Positions 1 through 8,077 of a DNA stretch of 17,410 nt are shown here, in pieces (position 1 is the stretch's first letter; each line of letters begins with the position of its first letter). The stretch is taken from contig JAPLUA010000394.1 of assembly GCA_026397855.1 (NCBI GenBank), positions 1 through 17,410 on the forward strand. Reading direction: 5' to 3'. The stretch is from Verrucomicrobiota bacterium (GTDB lineage Bacteria; Verrucomicrobiota; Verrucomicrobiia; Limisphaerales; UBA8199). Made by a program: the position numbers and the translations under genes. The notes below the pieces were generated by a model. The model had not been told where the DNA came from. It did no database searches and saw nothing but the letters and a program-made list of their open reading frames with translations.

Positions 1-1
1 C

Positions 2-964
2 CCTCACGCCGAGGCCCTTGCCGACCCGGAGAAGATGCTGTTCAACGAACTGGTTTCGGCCTGGGGGACGAGCATCTGCCATCGGGCACTGGTGGGCGAT
101 GATCTGCCCTGCACCATCCGCGCGAACTTCGGCTGCGTGCTCATGGCTTCCTTGTTCGGCGCGCGCATCGAGCAGGTGGAGGACAACCCGCCCTGGGCGC
201 GGCATTTCGAGACCCGACAGGAGTTCACGGCGGCTTTGGAGCGCGACCCGCTGGACTTTACCCAGGGCTGGTGTCCGCGAGTCGTCGAGCGCTACGAGTT
301 CTACCGCGCCGCGCTCGCCCCATATCCCGCGCTGGCCGACATCATCAAACTCGTGCTGCCGGACCTGCAAGGCCCGATGGATACGGTGGAACTGCTGCGC
401 GGCAGCGAGCTTTACGTGGACCTCTACCAGGATCCGGCGCTGGTGGCCGAGGCGCTGGCCAAGGCCGCCGCGGCGCAGATTGGCTTCGCCCGTTACCTGT
501 CCCGGCATGTGAGCGACGGCCCGGCCGGCTGGGCGCATCAGCACGGCTTCCTGGTTCGCGGCCCGATCCTGATCCGGATTGACTCCGCCATCATGCTCTC
601 CCCGCGGATGTATCGGGAGCAAATCGCCCCTGACGACGAGCGCGTCCTGCGCGAGCTGGGCGGCGGCGGCCTGCACTCGTGCGGCAACATCAACCTCAAC
701 GGTGTCGAATACCTGAACGTTCCCTCGGTCCAGTGCCTCGACCTCGGCCAACCGGAAATGAACGACCTGGACAAGCTCTATCCGCTCGCGCAACAGCGGC
801 GTATTCCCCTGCTCCGCGTGAGCGTGAAGGAGGACGAGCTGACCTCCGGCTCCGTGCTGCGCCGTTTCCCGACAGGTGTGTCGCTACTGCACAACACCAG
901 TTCCATGGAGGACGCCCGCCGCATCATGCAGGCCTACCTCGACGCGGCCGGACGCGCCCGCTAA
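2..964 (+). CDS. URO-D/corrinoid methyltransferase-fold protein, 5'-truncated by window edge
   Basis: The reading frame is open from base 2, so the gene begins upstream of the window; the first internal ATG is at 35. The visible part resembles the uroporphyrinogen decarboxylase superfamily, a TIM-barrel fold that includes true URO-D and the MtaA/MtbA methylcobamide:CoM methyltransferases. Counting from the ATG at 35, an His-Ser-Cys-Gly motif lies at residues 214-217 (nt 674-685). It matches the first half of the zinc site (His-X-Cys) of the methyltransferase branch. The distal Cys usually near the C-terminus is not seen; that area reads HNTSSMEDARR. A Cys at residue 234 is too close to be the usual partner. 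A methyltransferase-like role is therefore inferred, not shown, and haem synthesis is unlikely. The next gene starts 13 bp downstream, which suggests co-transcription with a carbohydrate-related secreted protein. Confidence 0.75.
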   Translation, partial: PHAEALADPEKMLFNELVSAWGTSICHRALVGDDLPCTIRANFGCVLMASLFGARIEQVEDNPPWARHFETRQEFTAALERDPLDFTQGWCPRVVERYEFYRAALAPYPALADIIKLVLPDLQGPMDTVELLRGSELYVDLYQDPALVAEALAKAAAAQIGFARYLSRHVSDGPAGWAHQHGFLVRGPILIRIDSAIMLSPRMYREQIAPDDERVLRELGGGGLHSCGNINLNGVEYLNVPSVQCLDLGQPEMNDLDKLYPLAQQRRIPLLRVSVKEDELTSGSVLRRFPTGVSLLHNTSSMEDARRIMQAYLDAAGRAR

Positions 965-977
965 ACAGATTCAACTT

Positions 978-2949
978 ATGCGACTAAAACCAATCACAGC
1001 CCTTGTGTCCCTGCTTGCCGCCCAGGTGGCGCTCGCCGCCGCTTCTCCTGATGTCACCGGAAGCGCCTACCAGGCCGATGTGCCCTTCCCGCAATTCCTG
1101 CATCTATGGTCCGAGGGCTGGTCGCTCAAGGGCAAGGATGGCGAGCCTCTGCAATACGCCACCGCCAACATGCCGTTGGGGGCCTATGTTCACCTCTACA
1201 TCCACAACCCTTCCGCCAAGGCCGTCCCGATCACCGACGTTAAGTTCGAGGGCATCAGTCTGACGCAGGCCATCGCCTTCGGCGACCGGCAGACCGATGG
1301 GCTGTGGCCCGCCAGCGTCCACTTCTCGAAGCTGCCGGAGGGCGAGATCAGCCGTTTCATCGCGGCGGGCGAACCGGTCTGGTGGAAAGTCGAACCGCCG
1401 TCGCTGCCGCCGGGCGGGTTCGCCGAAGTCACCATCCGCCTCCGCCGCCAGCCCAAATCGCCGGTCACCATCGAGGCGCTGGCCGATCAACGGCAGTGGT
1501 CCGCACAGGTTACCCCCACCAACAGCCCTCGCTTCATGGGCACCAGCTTCAGCCCGACCCTCGACACGATATGTCACCTCCCTCACCACGATCAGCGCCG
1601 ACCCGGCCGTCAGCGTCGCGCCGTTGGTCATCCGGCTCGCCCGGCCGCTGGCCCGGGCCTCCTTTCATTGTTTCCAGGCCGTCTATGAGGACGGCTCGGC
1701 CGCGCTGGCGGGCATTAGCGCCTGGGGGGACGACTTCACTTATGGCATGTGGGGCTACATCAATCAGGGCAAGACCCCGCAGGAGCGCATTGATTATTAC
1801 CTGGGCGACTTGCAGCGGCACAACGTGAATGCGGTGATGGAGTCCTATGGCGGGGAGGTCGGCGAGTTCCTCTCCGGCCAGAGCGGCATCGAGCACTCCC
1901 GCACGACCGGCATCCGGGCCATGCGCAACAAGCCGGGGCCGGTGTTGAACCCGGTCTATTACTTCCTCAAGGATGAGCCCGATGCCCACGACTTCGCCGT
2001 CGGCCAGCTCAAACCCGAGCAGCGGCTGGGCGCGCTCGCGCAAGACCTGGTGCGCCGCAGCCTCCGGTTCCGGGAGCAGGATCCGGCCCCGCCCCAGCTC
2101 CTCAACCTCGACAACACCTACAAGCCCGAGAACTGGTATATGTATGCACAGCTCGCGGATGTTTGCAGCGCCGACCCCTACTACCAGGAGCAGCAGCGCA
2201 TCGTGTGGAACCTGCGCCCGGCCTGGGCGGCCTCCTTCACCAAGCCGCTCTATGTTCTCGGGGCCGCTACGATCTGCAGCTCCGCCTGCGCCCCCAAGCC
2301 GCTCCACATCATCCTCAACTCCGTGCGCCACGACATCAAGGACGGGCCATTCCGCTTCGCCACGCCGCCCGAGAAGACCGTGGAACTGTTCTACGCGCTG
2401 GGTGCCGGCGCCAAAAGCTTCTCCTATTGGTGGTATACCCCCTACGGCGAGTTCTATGGCTGCGGGGGCAAGGACGACCAAGCCCTGGCGCTCTGGCGGC
2501 AGATTGGCCTGCTCGGCGCCCAGGTGCGCACCGCCGGCCCGGTCCTCACCCGAAGCTGCCCGGCATCCGTCCCGATCCGGGCTCCATCAAAGCTCTGGAC
2601 CAGCACCCTGCTGGCCGGCGACGACACCCTCGTGATGCTTGCCGTCAACGAGAGCATCGCCAACGATCGCCAAGGCACGGTCGTCGTTCCCCTGGCCAAA
2701 ACAGTGGTCACCCTCACCCCGCCAGCCTGGTTGAAAACGACCGACGCCTTTGAGATCACACCGCAAGGGCTGCGAGAGCTCGATTGGAAGAGTGATGCCG
2801 GCCAGATTGTCATGGACCTAGGCAAGACCGAGGTCGCCCGCATGGTCCTTCTCACGACGGACAAAACGCTGCGCGCAAAGTTAAGCGAGCTACACCGCGA
2901 CCGCTTCGCCGCCAACGTCGCCCGACTCACCGCCCCCGCCACCGAGTAA
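978..2949 (+). CDS. Secreted glycoside-hydrolase-like protein, interrupted by a frameshift
   Basis: The ATG at 978 opens a signal peptide (MRLKPITALVSLLAAQVALA). A beta-rich N-terminal part follows and stays in this frame to about 1568; the frame then runs out at 1688 in unrelated residues. The natural continuation (VTSLTTISADPAVSVAPLV and onward) is one frame over and stays open to the stop at 2947-2949. Joined, the product would be about 655 residues. The second part has TIM-barrel glycosidase-like features: HNVNAVMESYGGE (nt ~1819-1857), an acidic DEPDAHD motif (nt ~1972-1992) and the aromatic run SYWWYTPYGEFYG. I do not recognise a specific CAZy family, and catalytic residues are not assigned. 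The gene may be a real pseudogene, or the frameshift may be a one-base assembly error. The 13-bp gap to the preceding gene suggests an operon. No clear Shine-Dalgarno is visible. Confidence 0.7.
1557..1578 (+). other. Frameshift position in the glycoside-hydrolase-like gene
   Basis: Upstream, the protein-like frame has codons starting at multiples of three (Ser-Pro-Thr-Leu-Asp at 1551-1565). Downstream, the protein-like frame starts at 1573 or 1576 (Val-Thr-Ser-Leu-Thr-Thr). The shift equals one extra base, or two missing bases. No classic slippery heptamer followed by a hairpin is apparent, so an indel is more likely than programmed frameshifting. Confidence 0.7.
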
Positions 2950-3063
2950 TCCGGCCTGCCGCCCTCCCGCAGTTGAAGAATCCACAGAAGCAAACAAAGG
3001 CAACGAGTTTAGGATAAACAGCGCCTTTTTGAGCCTTCTCGCGGCCATTGCCGGCATACCTCT

Positions 3064-3084
3064 CGGATTTCGGTTTTCGGATCT
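3064..3084 (+). repeat. Three CGGATTT-type heptads
   Basis: The units are CGGATTT (3064-3070), CGGTTTT (3071-3077) and CGGATCT (3078-3084). This is the same unit, in the opposite orientation, as the array inside the PPC-domain gene at 13346-13405, so it belongs to a dispersed family rather than being local low complexity. Confidence 0.7.
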
Positions 3085-3124
3085 CAGTAGAGCACACCGC
3101 ACAAACATGCGGTAACACAACCAC

Positions 3125-3154
3125 TTGCAATACAGGGTGACCTGTGCGTATAAA
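3125..3154 (+). promoter_or_regulatory. Sigma-70-like promoter for the beta-strand-repeat protein
   Basis: TTGCAA at 3125-3130 and TATAAA at 3149-3154 are separated by 18 bp. Between them is a small dyad, ACAGG (3132-3136) and CCTGT (3141-3145) around GTGA, which could be an operator. The predicted start of transcription is near 3161. The assignment rests on motif match only. Confidence 0.5.
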
Positions 3155-3330
3155 ACGCCACTCGAACAGATCATGCACCCAATAGCAGATTTGCTGACAG
3201 CACCGGGCTTGCGGAACTCAATCGCGCACTGCGTTAACCCTCTCCAGGGCTTGCTCCATGCCTCCTCGGGGTTATTTCGCCGCTCCCAGGCCGGCGCTGA
3301 CGAGCCGAATCCAGACTGATTGAACGCTCC

Positions 3331-6150
3331 ATGACGAGAACCCACCCCATGAAAACACTCCCACCTGCTTTATCGAACCCACGACGCGCCATTGCCCGCC
3401 CTCCCGAATGGACTAGAGCTAATAGGGATCGCGATCGGCACACGAACCGCTGCAACCTCACTGGTCTTTTCCGGTCCTTCTCCCCGCTGCGAAACCGCAA
3501 ACTCAGCCTGCCATCTTTGGCGCTCGGGTGTGTATTACTGTCATGTGAAGTTTCTCTTCAAGCCGCCTCGGTCACCTACACCACCCAGACCGGCGCTTTC
3601 AACGCGCTGCTGACGGAAAAGAACAACATCCCTCCCTATGGGGGCACCTACAACAACGGGGGATCGGAAGTTGCTCAATACGCCAATGGCGGCAGTTTCG
3701 GCAACACGCCCGGGGCTACGGCATTCGAGACGTTCAATACTGCCGGCAACGGGAATAGCGGCACGGCCCGACCGCTGCAAATCGGGGACCAGTTTACGAT
3801 CACGGCTTACGGAAGCGCTAATCCCAGCGGCGGCGGGCGATACGGTATTTCGTTCAATGACAGCACCACCTACAGCAGCGCAATCGGCGACTACAACAAC
3901 AGCTCGCGGGCCATGTTCCGGCTGGATAACACCGGTGCCTGGAAAGCCATCGGCTCCGCAACACAGACCAGCGACGCAGGCCCCGGGGCTGACCGGGTTC
4001 TTACGATTCGCATCACATCGAGTTCCACTTACAATGCCACGATTGCGGGGACCACGTATTACGACCAGGTCATGGCGGGAACCCCAACCGACAGCGCCAG
4101 GATACAAAGCCTGGCAATCTTCACCTATGGTGACAGCAATCCCAACACCTTCTGGAAGTCCGCATCCTGCCAGGACACAGGAACGCTCGAGTTCGGGACC
4201 GGCAATGGCAATTCCACGATTTCCGGCTTGCTGGCTGACGGGCTCGCCGCAGACAGCGCTTCGACCACGCGCGCAAATCAGGTTGTGAAGAACGGCACAG
4301 GAACGATAACGCTCGCTGACTCCGGAAACACCTACAGCGGCGGCACGACGATCAATGCCGGCACGCTGTCCATCTCCAGCGACGGGAATCTCGGCGCGGT
4401 GCCGGGGTCCCCGAATGCGAGTTCGATTGTATTCAACGCCGCTTCGGGACAAGGCCTCAACACGGTTCTATCCATTACCGCCGACACGACGCTGAATGCT
4501 AATCGAGGCATTACGATTGGCGCCAATGGCGCCAAGTTCGACGCGGGCGCACACACCCTCATGATTAACGGTCCCGTGGTCAACGGGAGCGGCAACAGCC
4601 ACCTCTACATTCTCGCGACCGGCAACACCACCATCAACGGCAACCTCAGCGGGACAGGCGACATCGTCAAGCAAGGCGCCGGCACGCTCACCTTGGACGG
4701 CTCAGCCAACACCTTCGGGACGGCAACCGCCAACTTCTATCTCGACAAAGGCACCATTCAGGGGGCTTCCTCCGGCGCGTTCGGCCAGACCTCCAGCGGC
4801 GGCGGGGCGATCACCATGGGGGCGGACCAGGACGCCAACAACGGGGCTGTGGCCCTGCTCCTCAGCAGCGCGGGAGCGTCGGCCGCCAACGCGATCAACG
4901 TCCGCCACTATAGCAGCTTCAACGCTGCAAAGACCATCGGCGGCAATGCCGGCAGCGGCACGGTCACCTACAGCGGAAACATCACCCTGAATGATAATGC
5001 ATTCCTCACATCGTCAAGCGGGGGCATTGTTCAATTCAGCGGGGTCATCCAGCAGGGCACCGCTGCCGGGGGCCAGGACGTGGTGTCCCCGGCACCTGGC
5101 ATTACGGTTATCGGCGGGGGCACCGTCCAGTTGAGCGGCAGCAGCACCTACAGCGGCGGCACGACCGTGAGCGCCGGCACGCTGCTGGCAAACAACACCA
5201 CCGGCTCCGGCACCGGCACCGGCGCGGTTACCGTCCAGTCCGCAGCCACCCTGGGCGGCAATGGCACGATCAGCGGCGCAGTTGCCGTGCAGTCCGGCGC
5301 GGCCCTCGCCCCCGGCATGTCGGCCATAGGCACCTTGACCCTCGGCAGCAGCCTGACCTTGAACAGCGGCGCCACGGCAGCGATGGAAATCAACAACACT
5401 GGCGGCGTAACAACATCGGATAAAGCCGCCGCCAGCGGGGCGGTCGCCTACGCGGGCAAGCTCAAGCTCATTTACAGCGGCAATACATTGGAGGTGGGCA
5501 ACACGTTCGACCTGTTTGACGGCAGCAGCTACAGCGGCGCCTTCACCGACCTTGAGATGGTGGCCTGGCCCGACACCACCAAACGCGTCAGCCTGGCCAA
5601 CCTGACCGTCAACGGCTCCATCAGCATCGCGGCGAACAGCGGGCCGACCGCGGCAAGCTTCACCCTGCCAGCGCACAAGAACAGCCCGGCCCGCTGCCAG
5701 CTCGCCAAGTATGCTAGCGATGCGGACGGGTATGCGCTAACCGTGCAGTTCGGCGGATTCAACCATGGCGGCGGCGCGGCCTATGCCGGCGGAATCGTCA
5801 CCTACACGCCGGCGACGGACTATGTCGGCACGGAGACCTTCACCTACACGGTGACCGATTCTTTTGGAGCCTCGGCCTCCGGCACCGTGACAGCACCCGT
5901 TACCGTTTCCTCCGCAAGCGGAGCCAACGTGCTTGCGATCAGCAAATCGGGCAACACCGTGACGATCACATACGCCGGAATTCCGCGGGCAACCTACAAG
6001 CTGCAATATACGACGTCAGACCCGATCAACTGGCAGGATGTGAGCGGCGGCACCGGACAGACCGATGCGGGAGGGCGCGCCACACTGACCGACCCAGGGG
6101 CCACCGATACCAGTCGCTTGTATCGCACCCGGTATGTCAGCGGGCCATAG
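3331..6150 (+). CDS. Secreted autotransporter-type beta-strand-repeat protein without a barrel
   Basis: 939 residues from the ATG at 3331; a second ATG at 3349 (MKTLPPAL) is equally possible. The hydrophobic signal core comes late, at about residues 58-79, with a plausible cleavage at QAA-S80, so the N-region is unusually long. Three autotransporter-associated beta-strand repeats (PATR type) are visible at about residues 320-350, 444-480 and 590-622, with the recurring pattern GTxTLxxxxxTYSGGTTxxxGTL. A cadherin/Ig-like domain at about 774-860 includes DYVGTETFTYTVTD. A short beta-rich C-terminal module follows (about 863-939, YKLQYT...). There is no C-terminal 12-strand beta-barrel, so this is not a classical type V autotransporter. 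It is probably a surface or extracellular matrix protein. The PEP-CTERM gene starts 32 bp downstream. An LLSC at residues 69-72 is a weak lipobox alternative. Partners and ligands are unknown. Confidence 0.85.
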   Translation: MTRTHPMKTLPPALSNPRRAIARPPEWTRANRDRDRHTNRCNLTGLFRSFSPLRNRKLSLPSLALGCVLLSCEVSLQAASVTYTTQTGAFNALLTEKNNIPPYGGTYNNGGSEVAQYANGGSFGNTPGATAFETFNTAGNGNSGTARPLQIGDQFTITAYGSANPSGGGRYGISFNDSTTYSSAIGDYNNSSRAMFRLDNTGAWKAIGSATQTSDAGPGADRVLTIRITSSSTYNATIAGTTYYDQVMAGTPTDSARIQSLAIFTYGDSNPNTFWKSASCQDTGTLEFGTGNGNSTISGLLADGLAADSASTTRANQVVKNGTGTITLADSGNTYSGGTTINAGTLSISSDGNLGAVPGSPNASSIVFNAASGQGLNTVLSITADTTLNANRGITIGANGAKFDAGAHTLMINGPVVNGSGNSHLYILATGNTTINGNLSGTGDIVKQGAGTLTLDGSANTFGTATANFYLDKGTIQGASSGAFGQTSSGGGAITMGADQDANNGAVALLLSSAGASAANAINVRHYSSFNAAKTIGGNAGSGTVTYSGNITLNDNAFLTSSSGGIVQFSGVIQQGTAAGGQDVVSPAPGITVIGGGTVQLSGSSTYSGGTTVSAGTLLANNTTGSGTGTGAVTVQSAATLGGNGTISGAVAVQSGAALAPGMSAIGTLTLGSSLTLNSGATAAMEINNTGGVTTSDKAAASGAVAYAGKLKLIYSGNTLEVGNTFDLFDGSSYSGAFTDLEMVAWPDTTKRVSLANLTVNGSISIAANSGPTAASFTLPAHKNSPARCQLAKYASDADGYALTVQFGGFNHGGGAAYAGGIVTYTPATDYVGTETFTYTVTDSFGASASGTVTAPVTVSSASGANVLAISKSGNTVTITYAGIPRATYKLQYTTSDPINWQDVSGGTGQTDAGGRATLTDPGATDTSRLYRTRYVSGP

Positions 6151-6182
6151 ACTGCAAACTCGCCAAACTGGAGACGCTATTT

Positions 6183-6908
6183 ATGAAACAGACCCAAGTT
6201 ATTCGCGTGGTGTCCGTGAAGATTGCCGCCCTGGCGGCGGTGTGGTGCTTCGCCTGCGCGGCGCACGGCGGAACCTATTCCTTCAGCAGCGGGAGCCTTT
6301 CCCAAGAGATTCCGGACGACGACCCGTCGGGAGTGGCCTACGACATCAGCTTCACCGCAGCCGGGTTGGAAATCACCGACGTTTCGGTGACCTTCAGCAT
6401 CACGGGCGGTCAGAACGGGGACTTGTATGCGTATTTATCGCACGGCAGCTCGGGAACGCTGGTTCTGCTGAACCGGGTTGGGGCGGCCAATGGCACGAGC
6501 GGATCAACTCTCTACAACTACGGGTATTCCGGTGCCGGATTCAACAACATCACCCTGAGCGACAGCGGATCGGGCAACATCCACAACTACGGGGGGGCTT
6601 CGCTCAACAGCCTGCCCTCAATCGGTGGCACCTACAAGCCTGACGGGGAGGACGTGAACCCACTGGACGCGCCGGTAAGCTTCACCGCCGCAGGAGGGAG
6701 CGACACCTTCGCCAGCAAGTTCGGGGGCAGCAACCCGTATGGGGACTGGACGCTGTTCTTCTCGGACATCTCGGGCGGTTCGGTTTCCACGCTAACAAGC
6801 TGGACCTTCGAGATCACCGCCGTGCCGGAGCCGGCGAACGTGGCGCTGGGGTTCTTCGGGGTGTTGCTCGCGGGCGGCGCCATCGTCCGGCGGCGGCTCA
6901 ACCGTTAA
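6183..6908 (+). CDS. PEP-CTERM sorted protein with a proprotein-convertase P-like domain
   Basis: 241 residues. A GGAG at 6170-6173 is correctly spaced before the ATG, one of the few Shine-Dalgarno-like sites here. The signal peptide covers about residues 1-29 (VSVKIAALAAVWCFACAAHG). The middle resembles a P-domain/subtilisin-kexin beta sandwich, with GDLYAYLSHGSSGTLVLL at about 79-96 and YGDWTLFFSD followed by LTSWTFEI at about 186-212. The tail is a PEP-CTERM signal: Val-Pro-Glu-Pro at 214-217, a hydrophobic helix, then the basic end RRRLNR. By analogy with the family, it is exported, processed by an exosortase (not in this window) and placed at the cell surface or in the exopolysaccharide matrix. 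It lies 32 bp after the beta-strand-repeat gene and is probably co-transcribed with it. It has no protease domain, so the P-like fold is likely a structural or binding module. Confidence 0.88.
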   Translation: MKQTQVIRVVSVKIAALAAVWCFACAAHGGTYSFSSGSLSQEIPDDDPSGVAYDISFTAAGLEITDVSVTFSITGGQNGDLYAYLSHGSSGTLVLLNRVGAANGTSGSTLYNYGYSGAGFNNITLSDSGSGNIHNYGGASLNSLPSIGGTYKPDGEDVNPLDAPVSFTAAGGSDTFASKFGGSNPYGDWTLFFSDISGGSVSTLTSWTFEITAVPEPANVALGFFGVLLAGGAIVRRRLNR

Positions 6909-7000
6909 GAGCCTGTTTGCAAATCGGGCTTCCGGGAAGGCGAGCGTCCTCCACGGGTTGGATCCTCAAAAAGGCGCGAACGCCCCCCGCGAAGAAACGT

Positions 7001-7030
7001 TTGCCACACGGGCATGCGAGACGCTACACT
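7001..7030 (+). promoter_or_regulatory. Sigma-70-like promoter of the 2-oxo-acid dehydrogenase operon
   Basis: TTGCCA at 7001-7006 and TACACT at 7025-7030 are separated by 18 bp. Transcription would begin near 7037, directly at the ATG at 7038, so the message could be leaderless. This supports the 7038 start over the ATG at 7014, which lies inside the promoter. Motif evidence only. Confidence 0.45.
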
Positions 7031-7037
7031 CCCTGGC

Positions 7038-8072
7038 ATGGTTCACACTCTGTTCAACCATAATACGGTTGACGAGGTCCACTCATTTAATGATCTGTAC
7101 GTGAAGGCTTACCGGGTGATGCTGCTGGCACGCATCCTGGACGACAAATTCGCGAGCCTATATCGTATGGGCAAGATCCATGGCGGCGTCTTCCTGGGAC
7201 GCGGCCAGGAGGCCCTGAGCGTTTCCATCGGGCTGGCTTTGCGCAAGGGGGACATCTTTGCACCCCTGATCCGGGACGGCGCGGGCCGGCTGGCGTTCGG
7301 CGAACCGGTTCTGGACGGCGTGCGCACCTACCTGGGCTCGGCGCTCGGGCCGATGCGCGGGAGGGACGGCAACATCCACCGCGGGCGGCCAAAGGAAGGC
7401 TTGTTCGTCATGATCAGCCACCTCGGCGCGATGATTTCGGTCGTCAACGGCGCCTTGCTCGCCAACCGCCTGAAGGGCGTGAATGGCACGGTGGGAGCAG
7501 CATGCATCGGTGACGGCGGAACCTCCACGGGCGCCTTTCACGAGGCGGTGAACCAGGCCGCGGTGGAGAAGCTGCCGCTGGTGCTGGTTGTGGCCGACAA
7601 TCATTACGCCTACTCGACCCCCACCTCGCGGCAATTCGCCTGCGAATCCCTCCTTGAAAAGGCCCCCGGATACGGGATCCAGGCCCACGCCGTGGACGGG
7701 ACCGACCTGGACGCCTGCCTGAAGGTGATGGGGGAAGCTGTTGCGAGGGCCAGGGACGGCGCAGGTCCGCAAATGGTCGTTGGGCGGCTCTTGCGCCTCT
7801 GCGGCCATGGCGAGCATGACGACGCAAGCTATGTGGATCCCCGGCTGAAGTCATCCTCCCTGGGGCGGGATTGCCTGAAGGTGGCGGAGGGCCACCTGCT
7901 GCAATCGGGATGGGCTGATCCTCAGTTACTGACCACTTGGCGCAGCGAGGCGAGCCAGCTCGTCGAGGAAAGCGTGGCCAGGGTGCAGCGCGAGGCCGGG
8001 CCGGATCCCTACAAGGAAGATTGGTGCGCCCTCGCCTCGAAACACCTCAGCGAGGGCTACGAGCCGGTTTGA
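7038..8072 (+). CDS. 2-oxo-acid dehydrogenase E1 component, alpha subunit
   Basis: 344 residues from the ATG at 7038; an in-frame ATG at 7014 would add 8 residues. This is the thiamine-diphosphate subunit that decarboxylates a 2-oxo acid and hands the acyl group to the lipoyl arm of E2. The ThDP/Mg2+ motif is visible as GDG at 158-160, 27 residues, then Asn188 in ADNHYAYST. The phosphorylation-loop equivalent reads CGHGEHDDASYV (His257, His260, Asp261-262), conserved in E1 alpha proteins of the PdhA/BkdA1/AcoA type. Length fits the alpha subunit of alpha2beta2 E1 enzymes. E1 beta starts 5 bp downstream. The substrate (pyruvate, branched-chain oxo acid or acetoin) cannot be fixed from sequence, so no symbol is given. 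The protein is cytoplasmic. No Shine-Dalgarno is seen. Confidence 0.92.
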   Translation: MVHTLFNHNTVDEVHSFNDLYVKAYRVMLLARILDDKFASLYRMGKIHGGVFLGRGQEALSVSIGLALRKGDIFAPLIRDGAGRLAFGEPVLDGVRTYLGSALGPMRGRDGNIHRGRPKEGLFVMISHLGAMISVVNGALLANRLKGVNGTVGAACIGDGGTSTGAFHEAVNQAAVEKLPLVLVVADNHYAYSTPTSRQFACESLLEKAPGYGIQAHAVDGTDLDACLKVMGEAVARARDGAGPQMVVGRLLRLCGHGEHDDASYVDPRLKSSSLGRDCLKVAEGHLLQSGWADPQLLTTWRSEASQLVEESVARVQREAGPDPYKEDWCALASKHLSEGYEPV

Positions 8073-8077
8073 ACCCC

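Larger units (their letters stand above)
2950..3330. other. Non-coding gap with a heptad repeat and a promoter candidate
   Basis: No credible protein is encoded here; short open frames lack start signals and family features. The stretch holds three 7-bp CGGATTT-type units at 3064-3084 and a sigma-70-like promoter at 3125-3154. The promoter would give the next gene an untranslated leader of roughly 170-190 nt. No RNA family was recognised in that leader. Confidence 0.6.

Noticed and set aside
1557..1578. Programmed ribosomal frameshift
   Set aside because: No slippery heptamer, downstream stem-loop or internal Shine-Dalgarno was found at the joint.
1549..2481. 310-codon open frame on the - strand
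   Set aside because: It is the shadow of the glycoside-hydrolase-like gene, whose + frame has coherent motifs.
3125..3319. 64-codon open frame in the intergenic gap
   Set aside because: It begins within the promoter candidate, has no ribosome-binding site, and its product shows no family features.
3535..3549. Lipobox LLSC in the beta-strand-repeat protein
   Set aside because: Leu at the position two before Cys is a poor match, and a better signal peptidase I site (QAA-S) follows a few residues later.
6909..6960. Terminator after the PEP-CTERM gene
   Set aside because: Only a tight CTTCC/GGAAG palindrome without a usable loop or T-run is present, so no terminator is claimed.
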